The notes below the pieces were generated by a model. It worked only from the letters and a program-made list of their open reading frames with translations, was not told where the DNA came from and made no database searches. A stretch of DNA of 64,000 nt from positions 186,001 through 250,000 of the forward strand of contig JAFWLB010000003.1 of NCBI GenBank assembly GCA_017514025.1, given 5' to 3'. Each line of letters opens with the position of its first letter. The stretch's first letter is position 1. This DNA comes from Candidatus Saccharimonadota bacterium. GTDB taxonomy: Bacteria; Patescibacteriota; Saccharimonadia; Saccharimonadales; Saccharimonadaceae. A program made the translations under genes and the position numbers. Shown here in pieces: positions 16,991 through 25,195 of the stretch.

Positions 16991-17359
16991 TTAAAGTACC
17001 TCCGGTGCTAAGCTGATAATCTTCATAAAGCCCTTGTCACGCAGTTCCCTAGGAATCGGCCCAAAAACCCGCGTCCCCTTCGGCATCTTGTCATCGTTGA
17101 CCAGTACTGCCGCGTTTTCGTCAAACCGAATCGTCGAACCGTCCGGCCGCCGAATCGGTTGCCGAGTCCGTACGATTACTGCACGTACAATAGCTTTTTT
17201 CTTTACGTTGCCGTTCGGAGTTGCTTCCTTAACCGAGCAAGTCACAATATCACCTACTCGCGCATAGCATGCCCTAGTACCGCCCAGTACTCGAATTACT
17301 CCAAGTTCCTTTGCGCCACTGTTATCGGCCACTTTCAACCTACTCTCTTGCTGTATCAT
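16991..17359 (-). CDS. rplN: Ribosomal protein L14 (uL14)
   Basis: Large-subunit interface protein, 122 residues, starting [29 protein letters not shown] is near the end. Standard length. Its Shine-Dalgarno site overlaps the S17 C-terminal codons. Confidence 0.97.
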   Translation of the reverse strand: MIQQESRLKVADNSGAKELGVIRVLGGTRACYARVGDIVTCSVKEATPNGNVKKKAIVRAVIVRTRQPIRRPDGSTIRFDENAAVLVNDDKMPKGTRVFGPIPRELRDKGFMKIISLAPEVL

Positions 17360-17752
17360 TTATTTGTCCTCCCCTTCTGGCTTTTCAGCTTTAGCGTCGG
17401 TTTCTTCCACTGCAGCCTTCTCTGCTGCTCGGCGAGCTCGCGCCTCTGCATCTGCGCCTACTTTTTCTGCTTCGTAAGCCTTGTTTACATCTTCCTTCAG
17501 TTCTACAACGCCACGCGATTTTTCAATCACCTTTACCAAAGTATAAGCTTTGGTCTTGGAAATCGGCTTCGACATCGCAATCTGCACTCGGTCACCCACG
17601 TGCGCTTCATTTTTTTCGTCATGCGCCGTGTATTTCCGCGTCTTCGAATATTGCTTACGATAGAGCGGGTGTGTTTCCCGACTGACAATGGAGACGGTAA
17701 TGGTCTTATCACGCTTGTCAGAGGTAACAGTCCCAATGAGTGTGTGTGCCAT
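17360..17752 (-). CDS. rpsQ: Ribosomal protein S17 (uS17) with long acidic/basic tail
   Basis: Small-subunit protein. The core (LIGTVTSDKRDKTITVSI, HDEKNEAHVGDRVQIAMSKPISKTK) ends near residue 85. A further 45 residues rich in Ala, Glu and Lys follow, to 130 in all. The gene directly follows L16 with one base between, so the usual L29 gene is absent here. The tail does not look like L29. Confidence 0.95.
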   Translation of the reverse strand: MAHTLIGTVTSDKRDKTITVSIVSRETHPLYRKQYSKTRKYTAHDEKNEAHVGDRVQIAMSKPISKTKAYTLVKVIEKSRGVVELKEDVNKAYEAEKVGADAEARARRAAEKAAVEETDAKAEKPEGEDK

Positions 17753-17753
17753 C

Positions 17754-18173
17754 TTAAAACTCCTCTTTCTTAATTATTTTACATTTCACTGGCAACTTAT
17801 GTGATGCTAGTCGCAGAGCTTCTCGTGCTTTTTCTTCGTCCACATCGGCGATCTCAAACATCACCGTGCCAGCTTTCACCTTTGCTACGTAAAACTGCGG
17901 TTCACCTTTACCGGAACCCATCTTTACATCAAGCGGCTTCTTACTCACCGGCGTATGCGGGAAAATCCGAATCCAGATTTTACCACCACGCTTCACGTAA
18001 CGCGTAATCGCCTGACGTGCAGCCTCGATCTGACGCGAAGTGATTCGTTCGTTGTCTAGTGACATCAAACCGAATTCACCAAACGCCACCGTATTACAAC
18101 GAGTTGCAATACCTTCATTTTTGCCTTTACGCACCTTGCGATGCGGAGTTTTTCTTGGTACTAAAATTGCCAT
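17754..18173 (-). CDS. rplP: Ribosomal protein L16 (uL16)
   Basis: Large-subunit protein near the A site. It has 139 residues with [42 protein letters not shown] and [15 protein letters not shown]. Standard length. Followed immediately by S17. Confidence 0.97.
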   Translation of the reverse strand: MAILVPRKTPHRKVRKGKNEGIATRCNTVAFGEFGLMSLDNERITSRQIEAARQAITRYVKRGGKIWIRIFPHTPVSKKPLDVKMGSGKGEPQFYVAKVKAGTVMFEIADVDEEKAREALRLASHKLPVKCKIIKKEEF

Positions 18174-18174
18174 C

Positions 18175-18801
18175 TTACTTTTCCCCCTTATAAATCCAAA
18201 CTTTTACACCTACGATACCGGCAATAGTCGGAGCATGATGACAGTAGAAATCAATATCCGCTCGGAGAGTATGTAGAGGCACGGAACCTTCAATAAACTT
18301 CTCCCGTCGGCTCATTTCTGCACCATTCAACCGCCCAGCTACCTCGATCCGCACGCCTTTCGCACCGGCGTTCATCGATGACTGCAAGGCCATCTTCACC
18401 GCCCGGCGAAAATTCATCCGCTTACCGAGTTGGAACCCGATATTCTCAGCTACCAATTTGGCGTTTAATTCTGGTTTCTTTACTTCTTCGACATTAATCC
18501 GAATCGGACCGTCGACAATTTTTTCAATCTGCTTTTTCAGCTCATTGATACCCGAACCTTGTTTGCCAATCACCGCCCCAGCTTTTGCCGTTGCAATCGT
18601 GATCGTGGTCAAATTAGCCGAGCGCTCAATGTCAATCCGCGCAATCGTCGGACGAGCCTTAAACCGCTCTTCGATAATCTTGCGAATTTTGTCGTCTTCA
18701 ACCAGCCAGTGACGAAAGTCAGACTTTCGCGTAAACCACTTCGAGGACCAGTCCTTGCTGACTTGGAGACGGTAAGAGATGGGATTAACCTTTTGACCCA
18801 T
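18175..18801 (-). CDS. rpsC: Ribosomal protein S3 (uS3)
   Basis: Small-subunit mRNA-entry protein. It has 208 residues starting [12 protein letters not shown], with a KH domain around [15 protein letters not shown] and the C-terminal [23 protein letters not shown]. Shine-Dalgarno AAGGAG lies at the end of L22. Confidence 0.97.
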   Translation of the reverse strand: MGQKVNPISYRLQVSKDWSSKWFTRKSDFRHWLVEDDKIRKIIEERFKARPTIARIDIERSANLTTITIATAKAGAVIGKQGSGINELKKQIEKIVDGPIRINVEEVKKPELNAKLVAENIGFQLGKRMNFRRAVKMALQSSMNAGAKGVRIEVAGRLNGAEMSRREKFIEGSVPLHTLRADIDFYCHHAPTIAGIVGVKVWIYKGEK

Positions 18802-18802
18802 A

Positions 18803-19222
18803 TTACTTTTTCTCCTTCGCTTCTGCCTTCTTGTCGGCCTTCTCGGCCTTCGGGGCAGTCTTTTTTACTTTCTCTTCGCCTGCGACCTCAACAAAAATGT
18901 TGGACGAAATCTTTTCATACGGAAGTGCCCGACCCCTAGATGCCGGCTTATACCGCCGCATCCGAGTCCCGCTGGTAACGAAAATTCGTGCAATCCGAAT
19001 TGTCTTCGGATCAATCGACTTACCTGAATTATTTAGCAAATTTGCATTTGCCGATTCAATCGCCTTCAGTACCGGACGCGCAGCTTTTCTCGGAGTATGC
19101 TCCAAGATTACTTTCGCATCAGCTACATAGCGATCACGCACCAAAGCTGCCACGACATTCGTCTTTCGCGGTTGGCTATCCACACCTTTAGCATATGCAT
19201 GCGCAAAATATGTTTCTGCCAT
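18803..19222 (-). CDS. rplV: Ribosomal protein L22 (uL22)
   Basis: Large-subunit exit-tunnel protein. It has 139 residues with SQPRKTNVVAALVRDR, LKAIESANANLLNN and RMRRYKPASRGRALPYEK. The last 25 residues are a Lys/Ala/Glu-rich tail that the usual protein lacks. Confidence 0.96.
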   Translation of the reverse strand: MAETYFAHAYAKGVDSQPRKTNVVAALVRDRYVADAKVILEHTPRKAARPVLKAIESANANLLNNSGKSIDPKTIRIARIFVTSGTRMRRYKPASRGRALPYEKISSNIFVEVAGEEKVKKTAPKAEKADKKAEAKEKK

Positions 19223-19225
19223 ATC

Positions 19226-19513
19226 CTAACCCTTTCCTTTCGCAGCCTCAGCGGCTTTTTTACCACCGTGTCGGCGGAACTTACGTGTAGGCGCAAACTC
19301 ACCCAGCTTATGACCGACCATGTTTTCCGAAATATAAACCGGTACGTGCACCTTGCCGTTATGCACGGCAATCGTCCGACCCACCATCTCCGGTGAAATC
19401 GTCGAACTGCGCGCCCAAGTTTTAATTACGGTGCGATCTTCGCTGGAAAGAGCAGCGACCTTCTTTGCGAGTTTGTAGTCCACAAACGGACCTTTTTTCA
19501 GACTCCTAGACAT
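19226..19513 (-). CDS. rpsS: Ribosomal protein S19 (uS19)
   Basis: Small-subunit head protein. It has 95 residues with [37 protein letters not shown] and [17 protein letters not shown]. It overlaps the L2 stop by one base. Confidence 0.97.
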   Translation of the reverse strand: MSRSLKKGPFVDYKLAKKVAALSSEDRTVIKTWARSSTISPEMVGRTIAVHNGKVHVPVYISENMVGHKLGEFAPTRKFRRHGGKKAAEAAKGKG

Positions 19514-20349
19514 TATCTCCTCTTTCCTTCGTGGCGACTGCGCACGATCATTTTATTAGTTTTCTTATTCCGACGTGTACGATAGCCCAAAGTGAGCTGG
19601 CCCCACGGCGTCCTCGGCGCTTTGCCCGATCCGTGTCGACCACCGTCGCCACCACCGTGCGGGTGATCCGCTGCGTTCATCACAACACCACGTACGGTCG
19701 GACGAATGCCTTTGCGACGCTTCCGACCGGCTGAGCCAATCTTCACATTTTGATGCTGCACGTTGGACACAGTACCAATCGAAGCTTCACACTTCACTAA
19801 TACTTTTCGTACTTCACCTGATGGCATCTTCAAAGTTGCATAAGCTCCTTCTTTTGCCATTAGCTGCGCTGAAGCGCCTGCCGCTCGCACCATCTGAGCG
19901 CCTTTGCCAGGATTTAGCTCAATCGCATAGACGAAAGTACCAACTGGGATATTTTCTAGTGGCATCCGGTTAGAAGTCTCCACTTCCACCTCCGCCCCGG
20001 TTTTAAAAGTTGTACCCTTCGTCATCTTGGTATCAGCAATCACATAATAATATACACCGTTTTCGTCTTTGACCCGCGCAATCCGTGCGCTTCGGTTCGG
20101 ATCGTATTCGATCTCTTCTACCGTAAAAGTCAAATTCTGCGGTAATTTATAAGTAATAATCCGATAGTGCCGCTTCACCCCGCCCCCACGGTGTCGCACC
20201 GTAATCCGACCTTGGTTATTTCGCCCTGCTTGCTGCTTTTTGCTAGCTAGCAAAGATTTCATCGGCTTCTTCGTCGTAATTTGATCGAAATCCTGCGTCG
20301 TCTTTTGACGCTGAGCCGGAGTCATTGGGCGATATTGTTTAATAGCCAT
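19513..20349 (-). CDS. rplB: Ribosomal protein L2 (uL2)
   Basis: Large-subunit protein at the peptidyl-transferase region. It has 278 residues with [19 protein letters not shown], the universal [13 protein letters not shown] loop and a basic end. Normal length. The start overlaps the L23 stop with KEDK codons as Shine-Dalgarno site. Confidence 0.97.
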   Translation of the reverse strand: MAIKQYRPMTPAQRQKTTQDFDQITTKKPMKSLLASKKQQAGRNNQGRITVRHRGGGVKRHYRIITYKLPQNLTFTVEEIEYDPNRSARIARVKDENGVYYYVIADTKMTKGTTFKTGAEVEVETSNRMPLENIPVGTFVYAIELNPGKGAQMVRAAGASAQLMAKEGAYATLKMPSGEVRKVLVKCEASIGTVSNVQHQNVKIGSAGRKRRKGIRPTVRGVVMNAADHPHGGGDGGRHGSGKAPRTPWGQLTLGYRTRRNKKTNKMIVRSRHEGKRR

Positions 20350-20729
20350 TACTTGTCCTCCTTCTTAGCCGACTTTGCTGGCTTTTGGTTCGATTCTTCT
20401 TTCTTGGGTTCCTCGTCAAACACTTTAATCGAGTTACCTTTTGCTAGTCTCACATAAGCAAACTTCTTATCTTGGCGATGCGTAATACCCGGATAAGCGT
20501 GCTTACCTCGGCTAAAACGAGTTTTCTTACCTTTACGGATCATCGTCCGCACATCCGTCACCTTGACATTAAACTCTTCCTCGACCTGCTTCGCAATCGC
20601 TTGTTTGCTCATCCCCCGTTTTACTGGGAACACATAAGTTCGGTTCGTCTGTTCCAAGTAGCTCTTTTCGGTCGCCCGTGGCTCTAGCATGTTCAATTTG
20701 ATACCTACTTCTTTCTTCTTTTCTGCCAT
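20349..20729 (-). CDS. rplW: Ribosomal protein L23 (uL23)
   Basis: Exit-site large-subunit protein. It has 126 residues with PRATEKSYLEQTNRTYVFPV, KQAIAKQVEEEFNVKVTDVRTM and a charged tail ending KEDK. I start at ATG 20729 (MAEKKKEV), which overlaps the L4 stop. Confidence 0.95.
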   Translation of the reverse strand: MAEKKKEVGIKLNMLEPRATEKSYLEQTNRTYVFPVKRGMSKQAIAKQVEEEFNVKVTDVRTMIRKGKKTRFSRGKHAYPGITHRQDKKFAYVRLAKGNSIKVFDEEPKKEESNQKPAKSAKKEDK

Positions 20730-21334
20730 TATGCCTTCTCCTTTCCAACTAGCCATGCTTCCAGCTCTTTCATCGCCGACTGCCCGATCACAATCACGTC
20801 CGCGTTCATAATATCAAACACATTGAGATAAGTCGCTCGTACCACCTTCACATTCGGCAAATTATTTGAAGAACGCAAAATCTCTGGCGTCTTTTCCTTT
20901 ACCACCGCCAAAATGTTTTTGCCTTCAAGCTTATATTCTTCCATCAACTTCACCGCATCCTTAGTCCTACCAGTCAATGTCGTGACTGGTTTGTCTAGCG
21001 CGATCACAGCCTTTTCTGCGTTCTTCATTGAGAGAGCCTGGCAAACAGCTTGTCTCTTTGCTTGCTTGCTAATTTTCTTGGTGAAGTTCTCTTCGCCCGT
21101 TCGACCAAAGGCCACACCACCGTGTCGCCAAATCGGGTTTCGCGTCGAACCAAATCGTGCCCGACCAGTACCTTTTTGCTTCCACGGCTTCTTACCACCA
21201 CCTCGTACTTCGCCCCGCTTCAAAGTTTTTGCGTGGCTCGAACGTGAATTAGCCAAATATGCATCATAAGCGAGTTTCACGAGCTCGTGGTTTTCCACCT
21301 TCAGGCCAAAAATATCTTTATTCAAAGTCGCCAT
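20729..21334 (-). CDS. rplD: Ribosomal protein L4 (uL4)
   Basis: Large-subunit protein and, in some bacteria, the autorepressor of this operon. It has 201 residues with the loop RGGGKKPWKQKGTGRARFGSTR and NVFDIMNADVIV. Standard length. A structured leader ahead of L3 would be a possible target. Confidence 0.96.
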   Translation of the reverse strand: MATLNKDIFGLKVENHELVKLAYDAYLANSRSSHAKTLKRGEVRGGGKKPWKQKGTGRARFGSTRNPIWRHGGVAFGRTGEENFTKKISKQAKRQAVCQALSMKNAEKAVIALDKPVTTLTGRTKDAVKLMEEYKLEGKNILAVVKEKTPEILRSSNNLPNVKVVRATYLNVFDIMNADVIVIGQSAMKELEAWLVGKEKA

Positions 21335-21335
21335 A

Positions 21336-21956
21336 TTACTCCTTTCCCTCCAAACTTACAACACCCTTGCGCGGACCTGGCACTGCGCCTTTTAGCCCAA
21401 TCAAATTTTTCTCCACATCAATATAAGCCACCACCAAGTTTTTTACGGTTACTTGATCGTGCCCCATCCGTCCCGGCATTTTCTTGCCCTTCCAGACTTT
21501 CTGCGGATACATCGAACCGATCGACCCAACCCGCCGAATGTTCCCCTTAAACCCGTGCGTGTTTCTTGATTCGATAAAGTTATGTCGCTTCACCGTACCA
21601 GCAAAACCTTTCCCCTTGCTAGTGCCAGTTACCGTGACTTTGTCGCCCAATTTGAAACTGTTGACATCAATCGTGTCGCCCAGCTTCATGCCTTCCGGAA
21701 TTTCCTCTACACGAAATTCTTTCAGGACTTTAGGACTGTTGTTTTCGCCAGCCTTTTTCGCGTGACCAGCGACCGACTTGCTCAGATTCCGACCCACACC
21801 ATATCCCACTTGCACAGCGTTATAACCGTCAGTTTCAACGGTTTTAATCTGAGTCACCGTGCAAGGGCCAGCTTCGAGGATGGTAACCGGAGTCACCACG
21901 CCATCGTCACCGATGATCTGCGTCATACCAATTTTGGTGCCGAGAATGACTTGCAT
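21336..21956 (-). CDS. rplC: Ribosomal protein L3 (uL3)
   Basis: Large-subunit core protein. It has 206 residues starting MQVILGTKIGMTQI, with KGKGFAGTVKRHNF and MPGRMGHDQVTVKNL. It is the first gene of the block; S10 is not present upstream. The promoter lies at 22143-22171 with a long leader between. Shine-Dalgarno AAAGGA. Confidence 0.97.
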   Translation of the reverse strand: MQVILGTKIGMTQIIGDDGVVTPVTILEAGPCTVTQIKTVETDGYNAVQVGYGVGRNLSKSVAGHAKKAGENNSPKVLKEFRVEEIPEGMKLGDTIDVNSFKLGDKVTVTGTSKGKGFAGTVKRHNFIESRNTHGFKGNIRRVGSIGSMYPQKVWKGKKMPGRMGHDQVTVKNLVVAYIDVEKNLIGLKGAVPGPRKGVVSLEGKE

Positions 21957-22136
21957 CCTTTTCCTTTCGTTTAATATTACTTTGTTAGCTCCCCGCCTAG
22001 CTTATTTGCCACCTTTAGCGGCTCTTTTCTTTGCCCCTGTACACCGGGTCAAATACACTCTTAAAACTAGATTACCAGACTGGTTTCCCAGGTAGAGTGT
22101 AAAGACACCTGAGACCTAGCCTCTCATCTAGCTACT
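21957..22136 (-). promoter_or_regulatory. Structured 5' leader of the L3-S8 operon
   Basis: A leader of about 180 nt separates the promoter from rplC. On the minus strand a seven-base stem (22054-22060 with 22095-22101) encloses CUGG-GAAA-CCAG, a hairpin with a GNRA tetraloop (22080-22091). A competing CAGGT/ACCTG pairing is also possible. Such structure fits ribosomal protein autoregulation, by L4 or L3, but the ligand is inferred and no known class is recognised. Confidence 0.5.
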
Positions 22137-22142
22137 GCCGCC

Positions 22143-22171
22143 ATTATAGCACAAAAATCCCCCCCTGCCAA
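22143..22171 (-). promoter_or_regulatory. Promoter of the L3-S8 ribosomal operon
   Basis: -35 TTGGCA (22166-22171), 17-base spacer, TGC-TATAAT (22143-22148). Confidence 0.88.
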
Positions 22172-22192
22172 CCCCTAATTTGCCAAATCATG

Positions 22193-22222
22193 AAAAAGGC
22201 CACACTTAAAGTGCGGCCTTTT
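22193..22222 (-). terminator. Terminator of 22244-22966
   Basis: GGCC-CACTT/AAGTG-GGCC type hairpin with A and T tracts on both sides. Confidence 0.87.
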
Positions 22223-22243
22223 CGTAGTGCATTTATGCCATCG

Positions 22244-22966
22244 TTACCACGAGACATATACATCGATGTTTCCATCACCGGAGCCTTTGTCGTAGACAAC
22301 TCCAGTTCCACATCCAAACGGTATACTAACGACCGTGCCCTTCAGTAGGTTATCAGAGGCAAGACAAATATAACCATTCTCGTCGCAAACGTATCCCTCT
22401 TCGTCAATATGGCGACCGGGGATGTTCAACCCACCACCAGGCAAAACATTTTCTGAGTACCAAGTAAATCCCATGCCACTGTCATCCTTATAGAGATAAC
22501 CTCCGGTATAATAAAACTCAGCCCCATCATGCCAAGCTCCATTAAGATTAGCATTGTAATAGCCGCCACCGTCGTATGGCGCGAGGTTGGGATTAACAAT
22601 ATAATAGTCATCCCCAACGTACACTATATAGCTACCATCTCCGTAATCTCCACAATCTTCATAATCCTCGCATTCATAGCTTTCCTCTTGCCAATCCGTC
22701 TCATCTTCGGCCACAGCCTCCGCTTCTGCCGCGGCTTCTTCCAACTCCGCAATATTCTCCGGGGTTGCCTTTTTCGAAGTGATTCCCACTCCCACCGCCG
22801 GTTTATAAGCAACATCCGAAACGACCATCTTTGGTAGATCATCGATCTCGCCGCTCGTGGCATAAGCTCCATCATAATGAGCGGTGACCAAACTCACCAA
22901 CATCACAATTGCCATCATCAATATCACGGACAAAACCACCGTAGCGCGTTTTAGTGCTGTATTCAT
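22244..22966 (-). CDS. Secreted 3D-domain (double-psi barrel) protein
   Basis: The 240 residues have an N-terminal signal/anchor helix, then a Glu/Asp/Tyr-rich linker (CEDYEDCGDYGDG). The C-terminal 55 residues (from about 185) resemble the 3D domain of secreted wall-remodelling proteins. These include LKGTVVSIPFGCGTGVVYDK and GNIDVYVSW, with the three spaced Asp. It may bind or cleave peptidoglycan. ATG 22966 is favoured by AGGGAG upstream over an earlier in-frame start. A strong promoter lies at 23043-23071 and its own terminator follows, so it is monocistronic. Enzyme activity is uncertain. Confidence 0.75.
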   Translation of the reverse strand: MNTALKRATVVLSVILMMAIVMLVSLVTAHYDGAYATSGEIDDLPKMVVSDVAYKPAVGVGITSKKATPENIAELEEAAAEAEAVAEDETDWQEESYECEDYEDCGDYGDGSYIVYVGDDYYIVNPNLAPYDGGGYYNANLNGAWHDGAEFYYTGGYLYKDDSGMGFTWYSENVLPGGGLNIPGRHIDEEGYVCDENGYICLASDNLLKGTVVSIPFGCGTGVVYDKGSGDGNIDVYVSW

Positions 22967-23042
22967 AGTGCTTTCTCCCTTCGTTTTCTGCTCTTGCACT
23001 ACCTGTTAAGTCTACAACGGGCAAAACCAGCCCATCACCCCA

Positions 23043-23071
23043 ATTGTATCACACTTATGCTATTTTGTCAA
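23043..23071 (-). promoter_or_regulatory. Promoter of the 3D-domain gene
   Basis: Consensus TTGACA (23066-23071), 17-base spacer, TGA-TACAAT (23043-23048). The leader is about 70 nt. Confidence 0.87.
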
Positions 23072-23116
23072 TATTTACTCCATAAAAACGCCTAATTTGC
23101 AATTCAGCCAAAAAGT

Positions 23117-24187
23117 CTACATTTCCAAATACGCTCTCACGAAATCATCTAGCTCTCCGTCCAAAACTGCCTCTGGGTCAGTTTCTTCAAACCCAGTCCG
23201 CGTGTCTTTCACCAATTTATAAGGCTGCAAGACGTAGTTTCGTATCTGTTGCCCCCAGCCAGCGCTCTCACCCGCGCGTAAGTCCGCCAAAGTCTCCGCG
23301 TGTTGCTCCATCTGCATTTGCGCCAATTTCCCACGCAAAATCTCCATTGCCTTTTCCCGGTTCTGAATCTGTGAACGCTCATTTTGAATCGCCACCACTG
23401 TATTAGTCGGCAAATGCGTAATCCTCACCGCCGAATCCGTCGTATTTACCCCTTGCCCCCCGTGCCCACCAGAGCGATAAACGTCCACTCGCAAATCTTT
23501 TTCACCAATTACTACATCCGTATCCGCTTTAATCACCGGCAAAGCCTCTACCAACGCAAACGAAGTTTGTCTTAAATTATTCGCATTAAACGGCGACAAA
23601 CGCACCAGCCGATGCACCCCGTGCTCTGATTTTAGCCAACCGTAGGCGTTTAGACCAGAAACCTCATACACCGCAGTCTTAATTCCTGCTTCCTCGCCCA
23701 CCACTCTCTCCAAACACGAAACTTTAAAACCATGTTTTTCGCAAAATCTTAGATACATCCGCTCCAACATCCCCGCCCAATCCATCGCCTCTGTCCCCCC
23801 AGCCCCAGAGGTAATCCGGAGAATTGCGTCCCCACCATCATATTCCCCTCGGAATTGCAGCGCCTTTTTTAGCTCCGCAAAATTCGCCTCCATCGCCTCG
23901 ACCTGCCCAGTAATCTCCTCCTTCAAATCCTCATCTGCAATAGAAAGCATCTCTTTAAGATCATCAATTTGCGTTTTCAAAAGCTCCCATGGCTGCACCT
24001 CGTCTGATAATTTTGCCAGCTCTTGGTTTTTCTCTGTAGCTAGCTTCACATCCTTCCAAATTTCCGGATCCGCTACCTGTTTTTCAAGCTCCGCTACTTG
24101 AGCCGCCTTATCGGCTATCCCCAATTTTTCATATACCTGCAAAAACTCCCCCGCCAACCCATCCAATCTCTCCTCTAGATCCTGCAT
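23117..24187 (-). CDS. prfB: Peptide chain release factor 2
   Basis: Reads UAA and UGA stops on the ribosome. It has 356 residues. The anticodon-like tripeptide SPF occurs in LVRLSPFNANN, and the catalytic GGQ in SGGHGGQGVN. It is a single uninterrupted frame, so the programmed frameshift of many prfB genes is not used. Its presence fits UGA acting as a stop in this window. ATG 24187 lies six bases after TGA-TATAAT with no Shine-Dalgarno site. Confidence 0.96.
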   Translation of the reverse strand: MQDLEERLDGLAGEFLQVYEKLGIADKAAQVAELEKQVADPEIWKDVKLATEKNQELAKLSDEVQPWELLKTQIDDLKEMLSIADEDLKEEITGQVEAMEANFAELKKALQFRGEYDGGDAILRITSGAGGTEAMDWAGMLERMYLRFCEKHGFKVSCLERVVGEEAGIKTAVYEVSGLNAYGWLKSEHGVHRLVRLSPFNANNLRQTSFALVEALPVIKADTDVVIGEKDLRVDVYRSGGHGGQGVNTTDSAVRITHLPTNTVVAIQNERSQIQNREKAMEILRGKLAQMQMEQHAETLADLRAGESAGWGQQIRNYVLQPYKLVKDTRTGFEETDPEAVLDGELDDFVRAYLEM

Positions 24188-24193
24188 ACTCTC

Positions 24194-24199
24194 ATTATA
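24194..24199 (-). promoter_or_regulatory. -10 element of prfB
   Basis: TGA-TATAAT, six bases to the ATG; leaderless type. Confidence 0.75.
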
Positions 24200-24267
24200 T
24201 CACGAAAATATGACAAACCGCCTCTATATTCAAGACAGCCAAAGGCCACTTCGACCCCAAGCAAATA

Positions 24268-24296
24268 TTGACATTTTAGATAAACTATGCTATAAT
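24268..24296 (+). promoter_or_regulatory. Consensus promoter of 24368-24649
   Basis: TTGACA (24268-24273), 17-base spacer, TGC-TATAAT (24291-24296): a near-perfect sigma-70 promoter with a leader of about 65 nt. Confidence 0.9.
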
Positions 24297-24367
24297 TAAG
24301 GCATTGGTCTTGCTTGGTTTATCACCAAGTCGCACTTTATCAAGTCGGATCTAGAGAAGGAGTGATT

Positions 24368-24649
24368 ATGGAAATCGCGAGCTTGATGACAGTCTATGAG
24401 TGGCTCTCTGGCATAGGAGGTTTGTTGCAATTAGGTCTATTCCTGCTACGACGCACCAATAACATTTTGATGGCCCTAGGCGTCCTCTTAGACGCTATAG
24501 GTCTTGCGGGGATGAGTTTCGGGCTCTTTCTGCAAGGAGAAAACCTTTTCGCAGCTTTTTCCTTGATCACGATCGTGTTAGACGTAGCATTTGTCCTTTA
24601 TATTATTTACAAGGACGAACATCCCAAAAAACCCAACTCAGCCAAATAG
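24368..24649 (+). CDS. Small three-helix membrane protein, unknown
   Basis: The 93 residues are almost entirely hydrophobic. Helices lie near residues 8-24, 30-50 and 54-78, followed by a charged tail (KDEHPKKPNSAK). ATG 24368 has AAGGAG eight bases upstream and a near-consensus promoter further up, followed by a clear terminator. It is a monocistronic, apparently well-expressed gene. No family recognised. Confidence 0.7.
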   Translation: MEIASLMTVYEWLSGIGGLLQLGLFLLRRTNNILMALGVLLDAIGLAGMSFGLFLQGENLFAAFSLITIVLDVAFVLYIIYKDEHPKKPNSAK

Positions 24650-24663
24650 CCCCCGACCAAAAC

Positions 24664-24690
24664 GGCCGCCTAACCACAGGCGGCCTTTTT
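24664..24690 (+). terminator. Terminator of 24368-24649
   Basis: GGCCGCCT/AGGCGGCC hairpin followed by five T. Confidence 0.92.
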
Positions 24691-24693
24691 CAT

Positions 24694-24716
24694 AGAAAAT
24701 GGCCCCGTAGGGCCAT
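24694..24716 (-). terminator. Terminator of 24720-24968
   Basis: ATGGCCC/GGGCCAT hairpin with a short T tract on the minus strand. Confidence 0.8.
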
Positions 24717-24719
24717 CCT

Positions 24720-24968
24720 CTATGTGAGGTACCAGGACAAGTTTCCCGAGTCAAACTCGAGCCGCACTTTTTCCCGGCCAATCAGCACGTCGAAGATATG
24801 TAACGCCTGCCCACCCACAAAACGAATTTGCGTCCGGAGCAGCTCCGTTACCTCGGTTTCGTTTTCGCCTCGCCGCCGAAAAGTTAACGGCTGGCAAGGT
24901 GTCATTTCGTAACCGAAGAGGGCCATCACCTCGACTTGCTCTTTTTGGTTTTTGTTAAAGTTTTTCAT
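24720..24968 (-). CDS. Small cytoplasmic protein of unknown function
   Basis: The 82 residues have no signal or membrane segment. The N-terminus is rich in Lys, Asn and Gln. The C-terminal half (RTQIRFVGGQALHIFDVLIGREKVRLEF) looks like alternating beta strands. It has its own promoter, a leader of about 137 nt and a terminator. A hairpin covers its Shine-Dalgarno site, so expression is probably controlled at translation. No family recognised. Confidence 0.7.
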   Translation of the reverse strand: MKNFNKNQKEQVEVMALFGYEMTPCQPLTFRRRGENETEVTELLRTQIRFVGGQALHIFDVLIGREKVRLEFDSGNLSWYLT

Positions 24969-25106
24969 AAAGACTCTCCTAAATTAGATTTATTAGAGTC
25001 ATTTATGCGAGCCAAAATTTATAGGCTCATAGTTCACGACGCAAATGACAAACGCCAGAGAACCTCGAAACTTTTCTCATACCAGTGACCGAAGTTTAGC
25101 ATGAGT
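24969..25106 (-). promoter_or_regulatory. Structured leader sequestering the Shine-Dalgarno site of 24720-24968
   Basis: At 24972-25000 the minus-strand RNA can fold as a six-base stem (GACUCU/AGAGUC), a 2x2 internal loop, and a five-base stem (UAAAU/AUUUA) with a three-base loop. The AGGAG site lies inside it, three bases before the AUG. Further upstream, AGCC/GGCU and GAGAA/UUCUC hairpins are possible. The ligand or trigger is unknown. Confidence 0.5.
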
Positions 25107-25112
25107 ACTTTA

Positions 25113-25118
25113 ATTATA
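25113..25118 (-). promoter_or_regulatory. -10 element of 24720-24968
   Basis: TGA-TATAAT; I find no good -35. It predicts a long leader. Confidence 0.6.
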
Positions 25119-25135
25119 TCACATGTTTGCATAGG

Positions 25136-25159
25136 AAAAGCCCGGTTCAAAACCAGGCT
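25136..25159 (-). terminator. Terminator of 25196-25897
   Basis: AGCC-GGTT/AACC-GGCT hairpin followed by four T on the minus strand. Confidence 0.75.
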
Positions 25160-25195
25160 TATTCCCCCTTTCACCTCCTCTGGATATCACTATTT

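Noticed and set aside
17360-17500. S17 tail as a fused L29
   Set aside because: The tail is Ala/Glu/Lys-rich low complexity and lacks the L29 pattern.
23117-24187. Programmed frameshift in prfB
   Set aside because: The frame is continuous from the promoter-defined ATG to the end, with no in-frame UGA near codon 25.
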